64,000 nucleotides of DNA from positions 9,155-73,154 of the forward strand of contig DASVCR010000085.1 in NCBI GenBank assembly GCA_036381515.1, given 5' to 3'. Under the pieces are notes generated by a model. The model worked only from the letters and a program-made list of their open reading frames with translations. It was not told where the DNA came from and made no database searches. Each line of letters opens with the position of its first letter. Position 1 is the first letter of the stretch. This DNA comes from ZC4RG20 sp036381515. GTDB taxonomy: Bacteria; Pseudomonadota; Gammaproteobacteria; Steroidobacterales; Rariloculaceae. A program made the position numbers and the translations under genes. Positions 56,696 through 63,843 of the stretch are shown piece by piece.

Positions 56696-57151
56696 ATGGC
56701 CAAACGAAACGCGACGGCCGTCGAGCTCGACGCCGCGCGGAAGGCGGGCTTCTGCAACATCGGCGAGGCCGCCGACGCGACCGGCATCTCGGCGAAAATG
56801 ATCCGCTACTACGAGTCGATCGGCCTCATTCCGAAGGCGACGCGCACTTTCGCGGGCTATCGCGTCTACGGGCCCGACGACCTGCACACGCTGCGCTTCA
56901 TCCGGCGCGCGCGCGATCTCGGCTTCTCGATCGAGCAGATCAAGACGCTGCTGTCGCTGTGGCAGCACCGGCGGCCGAGCGCGGAGGTCAAGCGGGTCGC
57001 GCTCGGTCACATCGCCGAGCTCGAGGAGAAGATCCGCTCGCTCGACGGCATGCGCAGGACGCTCGTGCATCTCGTCGAGAATTGCCACGGCGATCACCGG
57101 CCGACCTGCCCGATCATCGACGAGCTCGCGGGCAACGACGGCGCACGCTGA
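56696..57151 (+). CDS. cueR: copper-sensing MerR-family regulator
   Basis: A 151-residue MerR-family protein: the DNA-binding helix (NIGEAADATGISAKMIRYYESIGLI) and a C-terminal metal loop C-X7-C in ENCHGDHRPTCPIIDEL, the same spacing as E. coli CueR. An N-terminal extension of about 18 residues precedes the helix-turn-helix. It should activate copA when Cu(I) is bound. ATG at 56696 is divergent from copA across the shared operator. Confidence 0.92.
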   Translation: MAKRNATAVELDAARKAGFCNIGEAADATGISAKMIRYYESIGLIPKATRTFAGYRVYGPDDLHTLRFIRRARDLGFSIEQIKTLLSLWQHRRPSAEVKRVALGHIAELEEKIRSLDGMRRTLVHLVENCHGDHRPTCPIIDELAGNDGAR

Positions 57152-57268
57152 CGCCCCCGGGTTCGATCGAAGCCCGTCACTCGCTATACTCGGCAACCCG
57201 AGCATCGGCATCCGGAAACATTCCGCGCCTCGCGACGTTTTGCCGAGAGCACCGCAACGGAGAAATCG

Positions 57269-57454
57269 ATGGCAACCACCGAGCTGACCGATTTGAACGA
57301 GCACGAGGCGCGCGGCCGTCCCGCCGATGCGCTCGCCGGCGAGGCCGAGGCGTGGGAGCCCTGGGAGACGCGGCTCGTGCTGATCAGTCTCGCGCTGGGC
57401 GCGGCGGGCCTCGTCGTGCTCGGCGTTCTGGTCGACTATTTCATCCTGTCGTGA
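57269..57454 (+). CDS. small single-helix membrane protein in YeiH-type operon
   Basis: A 61-residue protein with an acidic N-terminus and one C-terminal membrane helix (LVLISLALGAAGLVVLGVLVDYFIL, about 36-60). I do not recognise a domain family. It overlaps the next gene by 4 bases (GTGA), so the two are co-translated. It may be an accessory subunit of the transporter encoded two genes on. ATG at 57269 has GGAGAA about 9 bases upstream. Confidence 0.7.
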   Translation: MATTELTDLNEHEARGRPADALAGEAEAWEPWETRLVLISLALGAAGLVVLGVLVDYFILS

Positions 57455-57708
57455 CCGCGGGCGCGGACGTTGCGGAGCTCACGCTGCGCTGGGAGCGCGG
57501 CCGGTGGCGGGCCGTCGGAGCGGGCGTCGACGTCTGCGATGCCGATCTCGGCGCGCTCGACGGCATGATCGTGCACGCGCTCCGCGGCCGCGGCGCGACG
57601 ACGGCGCACGTGCGCTTCGACACGAGCGTGCTGCCCGCGTGGCTACGGCAATATCAGGCCCACTACTTCAATTACGTGCTGCATATCGGCGGAGGTGAAC
57701 GGGCGTGA
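57451..57708 (+). CDS. DUF5395-like protein
   Basis: An 85-residue soluble protein with VLPAWLRQYQAHYFNYVLHIGG at its end (shown in pieces VLPAWLRQYQ and HYFNYVLHIGG), a pattern I associate with DUF5395 family proteins. The start is GTG at 57451, inside the stop of the preceding gene, and its stop overlaps the transporter start in the same way. Function unknown; translational coupling on both sides suggests a fixed stoichiometry with the transporter. Confidence 0.6.
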   Translation: MTAGADVAELTLRWERGRWRAVGAGVDVCDADLGALDGMIVHALRGRGATTAHVRFDTSVLPAWLRQYQAHYFNYVLHIGGGERA

Positions 57709-59198
57709 CCAACCGGCGCTGGACCAGCGGGATGCTGACGACGGAGGACTGGTGGGCGGTATGGGTCGGCCTCGCGATCTACGCCGCGGCACTGATGTCG
57801 CTCGCGGGGGTCGACCTCGTCGGCTGGATGTCGCGCCCTCGTGTGTGGGAGTGGACGAACGTCGTCGGCGACTTCGAATGGAGCAAGCTGCTGCGCACCT
57901 CCGGCGCCGCGTATGCGGCGTGGCATCCGCTCGCGGCATGGCTCGCCACGTACGTCGTCTTCGCCGCCCTCTTCGCGATCGGCGCGTATTTCCAGCGCCT
58001 CGACATGCGCCGCTTCGTGGTCGGCTTCACGACGATCTTCGTCGTCACGTGGGCGTGCTGGATCTTCGGCAACGAGATGCACCTGACGACCGTCGACGCG
58101 GTCGTCGACGGCACGAACGCGTACCGGGAAAACGAGCTCTCGTGGGGATTGCAGCTCGGCGAAGGCGGCCCTTATCTGCTCGCGCTCCTGACGGGGCTCG
58201 CGATCGGCAACTTCGCGAAGGGATGGGCCGCGAAGCTGCGTGACGCGGCGAAGCCCGAGTGGTTCATCAAGACGGCGATCGTGTTCCTCGGCGTCAACCT
58301 CGGTTCGATGACGCTCGAGGCGACGGAGTTCGCGCTCGACCTGATCCTGACCGGCGCGGCGGCCACGTTCGTCGCGTATCTCTTCTTCTGGCCGCTCGTC
58401 TATACGCTCGCGCGGCGCGTATTCCGGCTGCGGCGCGACTCGTCGGCCGTGCTCGCGTCCGGCATCTCGATCTGCGGCGTCTCGGCAGCGATCGCGACCG
58501 GCGGCGCGATCCGCGCGCGGCCGATCATTCCGGTGACCGTATCGATGCTCGTCGTCGTGTTCGCGATGATCGAGCTGCTCGTCCTCCCCGGCCTCTATGC
58601 GGCCTTCTTCCCGGATCAGCCGATCGTGAACGGCGCGGCGATGGGCATGACCGTGAAGACCGACGGCGCGGACGCGGCCGCGGGCGGGCTGCTCGACGAG
58701 CTGATGATCGCGCAGCATCTGCAGGAGACGGGCGAGCAGTGGCAGACCGGGTGGATCCTGAGCTCCGCCGTGCTGACGAAGGTCTGGATCGACGTCTTCA
58801 TCGGCATCTGGACGTTCGTCCTCGCGGTCGTCTGGGTCTACAAGGTCGAAAAGCGGCCGGGACAGGTCGGCGTCGGCGCGTCCGAGATCTGGTTCAGGTT
58901 CCCGAAATTCGTGCTCGGCTATCTGATCGCGTGGCTCGGCTTCCTGCTGATTGCCTCGCTGTCGCCGGAGCACGCCGAGACGCTCGACGCCGGCACGGGC
59001 GCGCTGCAGAGCCCGATGCGTCACATGATGTTCATGCTGACCTTCGTCGCGATGGGCATCATCACCGACTTCTCGAAGCTGAAGGGGATGGGCCGGCTCG
59101 CGCTGCTCTATGCGGTCGCGCTCGCGTGCGTGATCGCGCCGATCGCGTACATCGTCGCGTGGGTCTTCCACCGAGGACTCACGCCGCCGATCGCGTGA
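57705..59198 (+). CDS. YeiH/Cons_hypoth698-family putative anion exporter (long form)
   Basis: A 497-residue membrane protein with about 11-12 helices. The family segments are recognisable (AIVFLGVNLGSMTLEATEFAL, SGISICGVSAAIATGGAI, NGAAMGMTVKTDGADAAAGG). YeiH-family proteins are proposed sulfate or other anion exporters; most are near 350 residues, so this form has extra N-terminal helices. The start is GTG at 57705, overlapping the preceding gene by 4 bases. The substrate is unproven. Confidence 0.8.
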   Translation: MTNRRWTSGMLTTEDWWAVWVGLAIYAAALMSLAGVDLVGWMSRPRVWEWTNVVGDFEWSKLLRTSGAAYAAWHPLAAWLATYVVFAALFAIGAYFQRLDMRRFVVGFTTIFVVTWACWIFGNEMHLTTVDAVVDGTNAYRENELSWGLQLGEGGPYLLALLTGLAIGNFAKGWAAKLRDAAKPEWFIKTAIVFLGVNLGSMTLEATEFALDLILTGAAATFVAYLFFWPLVYTLARRVFRLRRDSSAVLASGISICGVSAAIATGGAIRARPIIPVTVSMLVVVFAMIELLVLPGLYAAFFPDQPIVNGAAMGMTVKTDGADAAAGGLLDELMIAQHLQETGEQWQTGWILSSAVLTKVWIDVFIGIWTFVLAVVWVYKVEKRPGQVGVGASEIWFRFPKFVLGYLIAWLGFLLIASLSPEHAETLDAGTGALQSPMRHMMFMLTFVAMGIITDFSKLKGMGRLALLYAVALACVIAPIAYIVAWVFHRGLTPPIA

Positions 59199-59291
59199 GA
59201 CCGATCGGGGCCGACGCCGTCGATCGAGTGAGACGAATCGAGGGCAGACGCCGCGATCGCGTGCGACGGGACGCCGTCGATCGTGTGAAAC
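59181..59291. repeat. degenerate tandem repeat (ACGCCGTCGATCG unit)
   Basis: Four imperfect copies of ACGCCGTCGATCGCGTGAGAC at about 59181, 59214, 59248 and 59271. The first copy contains the last codons and stop of the transporter gene, so the repeat seems to have spread from the coding end into the spacer. The rest of the 157-base spacer holds TATATT near 59318, a possible -10 for the next gene. Confidence 0.6.
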
Positions 59292-59355
59292 GGCGTTCAA
59301 CGCCTTCGCCGCGTGATATATTTCCGAGGCCGGTTAGATCGCCGCCCAGAGAACG

Positions 59356-60042
59356 ATGACTCACGCTGTCCCCGCCGAAGGCGCCCCGCCCTGCGCTCGC
59401 GCGCGTCGTCAGCGCGCGGCGCTCGCTGCTGCCGTCGCCGCGCTCGCGCTCGCCGCGTCGTCGGAAGCGCAGGAGAACGACGCCCGAGAGCGGCCCGCGC
59501 TCGATACGTTCCCGAGCGAGCAGGTCGAAGCGGGCGAGCGGCCGACGCTCGATCCGTCGCTGACCGAGCAGGTCCTGATCGAGGGTCTCGATGATGCGCC
59601 CGATGACGTGCCCGGCGACGAGGGCCTCGAGGAGGTCGTCGTACGCGGCAGAATGACGCGCTTGCAGCTCTACCGCGAGGCGGGACGCGCGACGGAGCGC
59701 TTCTGGGCCATGTTGAACGACTTCCTGAAAGAGCCCGAGTTCGAGGTGCGTTGCTACCAGGAGAAGCCGCCGAGCTCGACGATCTCGCGGCGCGTATGCC
59801 GCACGCGCTTTCAGGAGGACGAGCTTGCCCGTATGAGCCGTGAGGCGCTTGCCGGCGGCGACTACGACCCGACGGCGGCCCTGGTCGCGAAGCAGAACGA
59901 GTTCGTCGACAAGATCCTGTTCGCGGTCAACACGAGCCCGGAGCTGAACCAGGCCATACGGGACCTGCAGGCGCTGAAGCAGGCGATCGACGAGGCCGAC
60001 GATGAGCCCCGCAGGCGCCGCCGGCGAAACGACGACGAGTAG
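59356..60042 (+). CDS. exported protein of unknown function with TonB-box-like segment
   Basis: A 228-residue protein with a long basic N-terminus, a signal-like run (AALAAAVAALALAASSEAQ), an acidic Pro-rich part, then EGLEEVVVRGRMTRLQ (about 93-108), which resembles the EEVVVxG start of TonB-dependent receptor plugs. Two Cys lie at about 133 and 147 (VRCYQEKPP, RRVCRTRF) and could form a disulfide. The end is basic and coiled-coil-like. I know no function. ATG at 59356 begins the frame. Confidence 0.6.
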   Translation: MTHAVPAEGAPPCARARRQRAALAAAVAALALAASSEAQENDARERPALDTFPSEQVEAGERPTLDPSLTEQVLIEGLDDAPDDVPGDEGLEEVVVRGRMTRLQLYREAGRATERFWAMLNDFLKEPEFEVRCYQEKPPSSTISRRVCRTRFQEDELARMSREALAGGDYDPTAALVAKQNEFVDKILFAVNTSPELNQAIRDLQALKQAIDEADDEPRRRRRRNDDE

Positions 60043-60277
60043 GCGTCACACGAAGACGCGTCATACGAACACGCTTCGCACGAACACGCGCCGGCCGCAT
60101 GAACACGCGCCGCACGAACACGCGTCACACGAACACGCATCAAGAATAAGCGCCGCACGAACACGCGCAGCACAAACACGCGCTGCACGAGCACACGCCG
60201 CACGGACAAGCTCCAAACGAACAAGCGCCCGCAACGAACAAGCTGCACACGGACGAGCCGCACCGCACGAGCGAGCG
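60043..60277. repeat. degenerate short tandem repeat (CACGAACACGC unit)
   Basis: About 15 imperfect copies of a 12-15-base unit close to CACACGAACACGCGC run from the stop of the exported protein to the end of the HExxH-protein gene. Reading frames across it give His-rich or Arg-rich repeats and are not convincing genes. Confidence 0.75.
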
Positions 60278-60799
60278 TCACCCGCCCCGCGTCGTCGCCG
60301 CGCGCCGCCTCGCGGCGGCCGCGCGCAGCTCGATGTAGCGCGCGAGGTTCGCAGCGACGAAATCGGCCGCCTCGCGCTCGCGGCGCCGGCAGTTCAGCAG
60401 GTAGCCGAGCCGCGTCATCCGCTCCCGGCCCCACTGCTGCACGACGTGGAAGTACTCGTGCAGCACATGGCCGTCGAGCCTGAAGAAGAGCGGCTCCGGG
60501 ATGTTCGTGTAGATGCGCTCGAAACGGGTGACCGAGCCGAGCCGCGCGCCGATGAACGCGAGATGACTCGCGACGTACCACGGCCGGTAGACGACCGCGA
60601 TGCGCTCGATGCGGGGATCGTCGAGCACACGCGCGAGCGCGTCGAGCACGTCGGGCGGCGCCGCGTAGCGGGCGCAGGCCGCCTTCCCTCTCGAGCCCAC
60701 GGCGGCTCGGATCGACGAACGGAGAGCCGACGGGTCCGGCGCAGCCGTCCGCTCCGCGCCCGGCGCAGAGTCGTCACCGTTCGGCGATCTCGATCGCAC
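60278..60799 (-). CDS. HExxH-motif protein (possible metallopeptidase), unknown
   Basis: A protein of up to 173 residues. The central LDGHVLHEYFHVVQQWG (about 108-124) has HEYFH, an HExxH zinc motif followed by QQW, like gluzincin-type proteins; a downstream Glu in RREREAADF (about 140) could be the third ligand. No signal peptide. The start is unclear: GTG at 60799 overlaps the DUF1080 gene by 26 bases, and a later GTG would also keep the domain. It is co-oriented with DUF1080 and dusB. A tandem repeat follows its stop. Confidence 0.6.
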   Translation of the reverse strand: MRSRSPNGDDSAPGAERTAAPDPSALRSSIRAAVGSRGKAACARYAAPPDVLDALARVLDDPRIERIAVVYRPWYVASHLAFIGARLGSVTRFERIYTNIPEPLFFRLDGHVLHEYFHVVQQWGRERMTRLGYLLNCRRREREAADFVAANLARYIELRAAAARRRAATTRGG

Positions 60800-61406
60800 G
60801 GAATTCGATCGCGCCTCGCTCCGCCTGGATGCCGATGTAGCCGGTCGGGTTCTCGATGCCGAGTGCCTCCGTCAGCGGCTCGCCGTTCAGCCGCACGCGG
60901 AGCGCCTCTCCCTCGACGTCGATCTCGAGCGTTTGCCAGACGCCGGTGCCGAGCGAAACCCGCTCCGCATCGGCGGGATCGAAGCGCGTTTCGCCCGGCG
61001 GCTTGCCGTGCCGGAAGATCCCGCCAACCGGCGGAAAGCGGCTCTCGCCGATCGGGTTCCGCAGCTGCACCTGGTACGCGTCGTTCGGCCAGCCCGGTCC
61101 GAACGTGCCGTCCGCGACGGCACGCACGAAGATGCCGCTGTCCGTATCGTCGTCGACGAAGCGGAACTCGATGCGCAGCGAAAAGTCGCCGTATTGCTCG
61201 TTCGAGCGCAGCCAGCCCCGCGGCTCGTCGATCCGAAGCACGCCGTCCGCGACCGAGACGGCGGCGCCGTTCTCGACCGTCCACCCTTCGAGCGTGCCGT
61301 CGAACAGCGGCTCGATCCGGGCTTCGCTCTGCGCGTGCGCCGCGGCGCCGACGAGGAGCGAGAGGCCGAGGCCTGCTGCCGCTTGAACGGATGCGATGCG
61401 TCTCAT
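60774..61406 (-). CDS. DUF1080 (3-keto-disaccharide hydrolase-type) exported protein
   Basis: A 210-residue exported protein: signal peptide (GLGLSLLVGAAAHAQ, cleavage near residue 26) and a concanavalin-like DUF1080 domain with PLFDGTLEGWTVENG, YGDFSLRIEFRFVDDDTDSGIFVR and GTGVWQTLEIDVEG. Family members bind or hydrolyse glycosides; some act on 3-keto sugars. No sugar genes are near. ATG at 61406 starts the signal peptide. It overlaps the HExxH gene and follows dusB by 24 bases. Confidence 0.87.
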   Translation of the reverse strand: MRRIASVQAAAGLGLSLLVGAAAHAQSEARIEPLFDGTLEGWTVENGAAVSVADGVLRIDEPRGWLRSNEQYGDFSLRIEFRFVDDDTDSGIFVRAVADGTFGPGWPNDAYQVQLRNPIGESRFPPVGGIFRHGKPPGETRFDPADAERVSLGTGVWQTLEIDVEGEALRVRLNGEPLTEALGIENPTGYIGIQAERGAIEFRAIEIAER

Positions 61407-61430
61407 CGTGGTTCCCTTTTCGTGCGACCG

Positions 61431-62429
61431 TCAGGCAGCGAGGTCTCGTCGCGCGTCCACGCCGGCTTCGAGCGAGTCGAAGTACATCGCGGTCACGCGC
61501 AGCTGGTCGGACGCCGACTCCGCGCGATTCACGATCGCGCGGAACGCCGCATTCTCGGGGCGATCTTTCGCATACCAGCCGAGGTGCTTGCGCGCGATCC
61601 GGACGCCCCGCTCCTCGCCATAGAACGCGTGCAGCGCGCGCACGTGGCCGAGCAGGATCTCGCGCACCTCCGCGAGCGACGGCTCCGGCAGCTCCTCGCC
61701 CGCCGCGAGAAAATGCGCGATCTCGCGGAAGATCCACGGGCGTCCCTGCGCCGCGCGGCCGATCATCAGCGCGTCCGCGCCGGTCTGCGCGAGCACGTCG
61801 CGCGCCTTGCGCGGCGAGTCGATGTCGCCGTTTGCGACGACCGGAATCCGCACCGCCTGCTTGACCTCCGCGATCGTGTCGTACTCGGCCTCGCCGCGGT
61901 ACTGCATGTCGCGCGTGCGGCCGTGCACGGCGACGGCCGCGATGCCGGCCTCCTCGGCGATCCGCGCGATGCGCACGGCGTTCCGGCTCGCGGCGTCGAA
62001 GCCGGTGCGGATCTTGAGCGTCACGGGCACGTCGACCGCCGCGACGACCGCGTCGAGGATCCTGCCGACGAGCGCCTCGTCGCGCAGCAGCGCCGAGCCC
62101 GCCCACGCGTTGCAGACCTTTTTCGCCGGGCAGCCCATGTTGATGTCGATGATCTCGGCGCCGTGGTCGACGTTGTAACGCGCCGCATCGGCGAGCGCCG
62201 CGGGATCGGCGCCCGCGATCTGCACGCCGACGGGCGAGGGCTCGCCGACGTGGTCGAGCCGCGAGCGGCTCTTCGGCGTCGCCCACAGGCGCGGATCCGC
62301 GGTCGTCATCTCCGACACGGCATAGCCCGCGCCGAGCCGCTTCGCGAGGACGCGAAACGGCTTGTCGGTCACGCCGGCCATCGGCGCGAGGATCAGGGGC
62401 GGGTCGATCGAGTGGCGGCCGATCTGCAT
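61431..62429 (-). CDS. dusB: tRNA-dihydrouridine synthase B
   Basis: A 332-residue FMN enzyme that reduces uridine to dihydrouridine in tRNA. It has the Dus motifs LAPMAGVTDKPFR, IDINMGCPAKKVCN (catalytic Cys, about 98-105), VTLKIRTGFD, VHGRTRDMQYRG and VVANGDIDSPRKA, with the GAEIIDINMGCP form of DusB. ATG at 62429 begins the fold; a longer frame reads through the 50-base palindrome just upstream. The palindrome leaves no visible ribosome binding site. No fis gene follows, unlike in enterics. Confidence 0.93.
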   Translation of the reverse strand: MQIGRHSIDPPLILAPMAGVTDKPFRVLAKRLGAGYAVSEMTTADPRLWATPKSRSRLDHVGEPSPVGVQIAGADPAALADAARYNVDHGAEIIDINMGCPAKKVCNAWAGSALLRDEALVGRILDAVVAAVDVPVTLKIRTGFDAASRNAVRIARIAEEAGIAAVAVHGRTRDMQYRGEAEYDTIAEVKQAVRIPVVANGDIDSPRKARDVLAQTGADALMIGRAAQGRPWIFREIAHFLAAGEELPEPSLAEVREILLGHVRALHAFYGEERGVRIARKHLGWYAKDRPENAAFRAIVNRAESASDQLRVTAMYFDSLEAGVDARRDLAA

Positions 62430-62440
62430 CGTGGAGAACG

Positions 62441-62490
62441 AAAATGTGTCAGACACCATTTTCCATGGAAAATGGTGTCTGACACATTTT
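62441..62490. repeat. perfect 50-base palindrome (GTGTCAGACAC family) upstream of dusB
   Basis: Bases 62441-62490 form a perfect 25-base inverted repeat without loop, centred on CCATGG: AAAATGTGTCAGACACCATT and so on, with its exact complement. It is the same family as the hairpin at 54222. It starts 11 bases before the dusB start, so it may act on dusB transcription or translation, or end the transcript from the small genes upstream. Confidence 0.9.
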
Positions 62491-62498
62491 TGACGACG

Positions 62499-62606
62499 TC
62501 AGAGCGTGAGGTGCCCGACGATCGCCGCGGCGCCCGCGATCGCCGCCATCGCGAGCGCGACGGCCTCGAGCGGACCCGCTCGACCGGTGAGCGCGGCGAG
62601 GAGCAC
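62499..62606 (-). CDS. possible small membrane protein (35 residues)
   Basis: A short frame starting at GTG 62606 (GAGGAGG 8 bases upstream) reads to TGA at 62499-62501 and gives a 35-residue, mostly hydrophobic peptide (ALAMAAIAGAAAIVG in the second half). It lies 46 bases after the three-helix membrane-protein gene, same strand, and ends just before the 50-base palindrome. The ribosome site is good, but the length and GC-rich sequence make chance possible. Confidence 0.35.
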   Translation of the reverse strand: MLLAALTGRAGPLEAVALAMAAIAGAAAIVGHLTL

Positions 62607-62652
62607 CGCTTCACCCTCCTCGTTGCCGCGCGTCGCAGGCTCCGAGCGCGGG

Positions 62653-63012
62653 CTACGCCGCCGTCGCGGCCGCGGCCGCCCGCTTGCCCCACCTCGCGAT
62701 CACGTAGAGATTGAAGAAGTGCATCGCACCGAGCACGAGCAGCACGAGGCCGACCTTCGTGCTCAGGGACTCGATCGCCTCCTCGGTCGTCGCGGGCTTC
62801 GCGCCGAGCTTCAGCGCGAGCGTCACGTAGCCCATGTTGATCAGGTAGAACCCGACGACGAGCATGTGGTTGACCGAATCGGCGAGCCGCTCGTTCTGAT
62901 CGAAGCTGTCGATCAGGAACAGCCGCCCGTTCTTGCTGAGGGTGCGCGCGACCCAGACGGTCAGCGCCGTGCTGATCCCGAGATACGCGAGGTAGGTCGT
63001 TTCGACTAGCAT
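62653..63012 (-). CDS. small three-helix membrane protein, unknown function
   Basis: A 119-residue protein with predicted membrane helices near 6-23, 49-70 and 85-106 and polar loops (TLSKNGRLFLIDSFDQNERLADSVNH). I do not recognise the family. It is preceded by a perfect palindromic operator and by a GbsR/MarR-type regulator gene, so it is probably that regulator's target. ATG at 63012 has GGAGAAGGA upstream. Confidence 0.7.
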   Translation of the reverse strand: MLVETTYLAYLGISTALTVWVARTLSKNGRLFLIDSFDQNERLADSVNHMLVVGFYLINMGYVTLALKLGAKPATTEEAIESLSTKVGLVLLVLGAMHFFNLYVIARWGKRAAAAATAA

Positions 63013-63044
63013 CGTCCTTCTCCTTCAATCAGACCTTTCGTTCA

Positions 63045-63062
63045 TTTCTGTCTAGACAGAAA
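63045..63062. promoter_or_regulatory. perfect palindrome, likely GbsR/MarR operator
   Basis: TTTCTGTCTAGACAGAAA is an 18-base perfect palindrome in the 71-base spacer between the regulator and the small membrane-protein gene. It shares length and outer TTTC.G/C.GAAA arms with the site upstream of the regulator itself (63644-63661). Confidence 0.65.
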
Positions 63063-63083
63063 CTAACGGACAAAAAAACTCGC

Positions 63084-63626
63084 CTACTTCTCGGCCGCCG
63101 TCTCTTGCGGCAGGAAACGCGCAATCTTCGCGCCGAGCTTCAAGAGCGTCCGCTGCGTCGAGCGCGGCAGCGCCATGATCTGGTCGAACCAGCCGGTCAG
63201 CATCGTGATGAAGGCCAGCATGCTCTTGATCCGCTCCTTGACCTCCTTCGGCGTCTCGTCGTCGTGCTGCATCTCGTCGACGCACTGCCTGAGCAGCGCG
63301 AGCGTCGGATCGATCTCGCGGCGCTTCCGCTCCTCGATGATCGTCGCGATCATCTCCCACATGTCGCTCGTCGTCCTGAAGTGGTCGCGCCGATCGCCGA
63401 GGACGTGCGTGACGCTCACGAGGCGCCAGGCCTGAAGCTCCTTCAGGCTCGTGCTGACGTTCGAGCGGGCGACCGACAGCGTCTCGGCGATCTCGTCGGC
63501 GGGAAGCGGGCGCGGCGACAGGTAGAGCAGCGCGTGGATCTGCGCGACCGTGCGGTTGACGCCCCAGCGGGTGCCCATCTCGCCCCAGTGGAGGATGAAC
63601 TTCTCCATGAGGGGACTCAGCTTCAT
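63084..63626 (-). CDS. GbsR/MarR family transcriptional regulator
   Basis: A 180-residue winged-helix regulator of the GbsR/MarR type: EKFILHWGEMGTRWGVNRTVAQIHALLYLSPRPLPADEIAETLSVARSNVSTSLKEL (in pieces, FILHWGEMGTRWGVNRTVAQ and LSVARSNVSTSLKELQAW carry the recognition helix), then a helical C-terminal part (about 85-175). GbsR-type proteins repress glycine-betaine or related genes in some bacteria; the ligand here is unknown. Palindromes on both sides suggest that it represses itself and the small membrane-protein gene downstream. Confidence 0.88.
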   Translation of the reverse strand: MKLSPLMEKFILHWGEMGTRWGVNRTVAQIHALLYLSPRPLPADEIAETLSVARSNVSTSLKELQAWRLVSVTHVLGDRRDHFRTTSDMWEMIATIIEERKRREIDPTLALLRQCVDEMQHDDETPKEVKERIKSMLAFITMLTGWFDQIMALPRSTQRTLLKLGAKIARFLPQETAAEK

Positions 63627-63643
63627 TCCTGCGCCTGCGAAGT

Positions 63644-63661
63644 TTTCAGTAATTTCTGAAA
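63644..63661. promoter_or_regulatory. second palindrome, likely autoregulatory operator
   Basis: TTTCAGTAATTTCTGAAA (6-base arms TTTCAG/CTGAAA around a 6-base centre) lies 17 bases upstream of the GbsR/MarR gene. Its span and arms resemble the perfect palindrome at 63045-63062. The rest of the spacer to the icd stop (63662-63843) shows no gene or clear terminator. Confidence 0.55.
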
Positions 63662-63843
63662 TGTATAGTGCAGAAGAACCGTCTGGTCGTCAAGCGCGAC
63701 ACGCGAAGAAGAGCCCTTTGTTCAGCCTGAGGGCCATTACTTCAGGCCAGATAGGAAGTTACAGCTCGTTTCTCAGGTCGAGTCGATTATCCGGCCCGGG
63801 CGACTCGTACTGCCCTACCAAACAGTAGCTTACGCCCCTTTTC

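Noticed and set aside
60002..60280. His-rich repeat protein encoded by the CACGAACACGC repeats
   Set aside because: The frame is a by-product of a short tandem DNA repeat, has no ribosome site and overlaps the end of the preceding gene in another frame.
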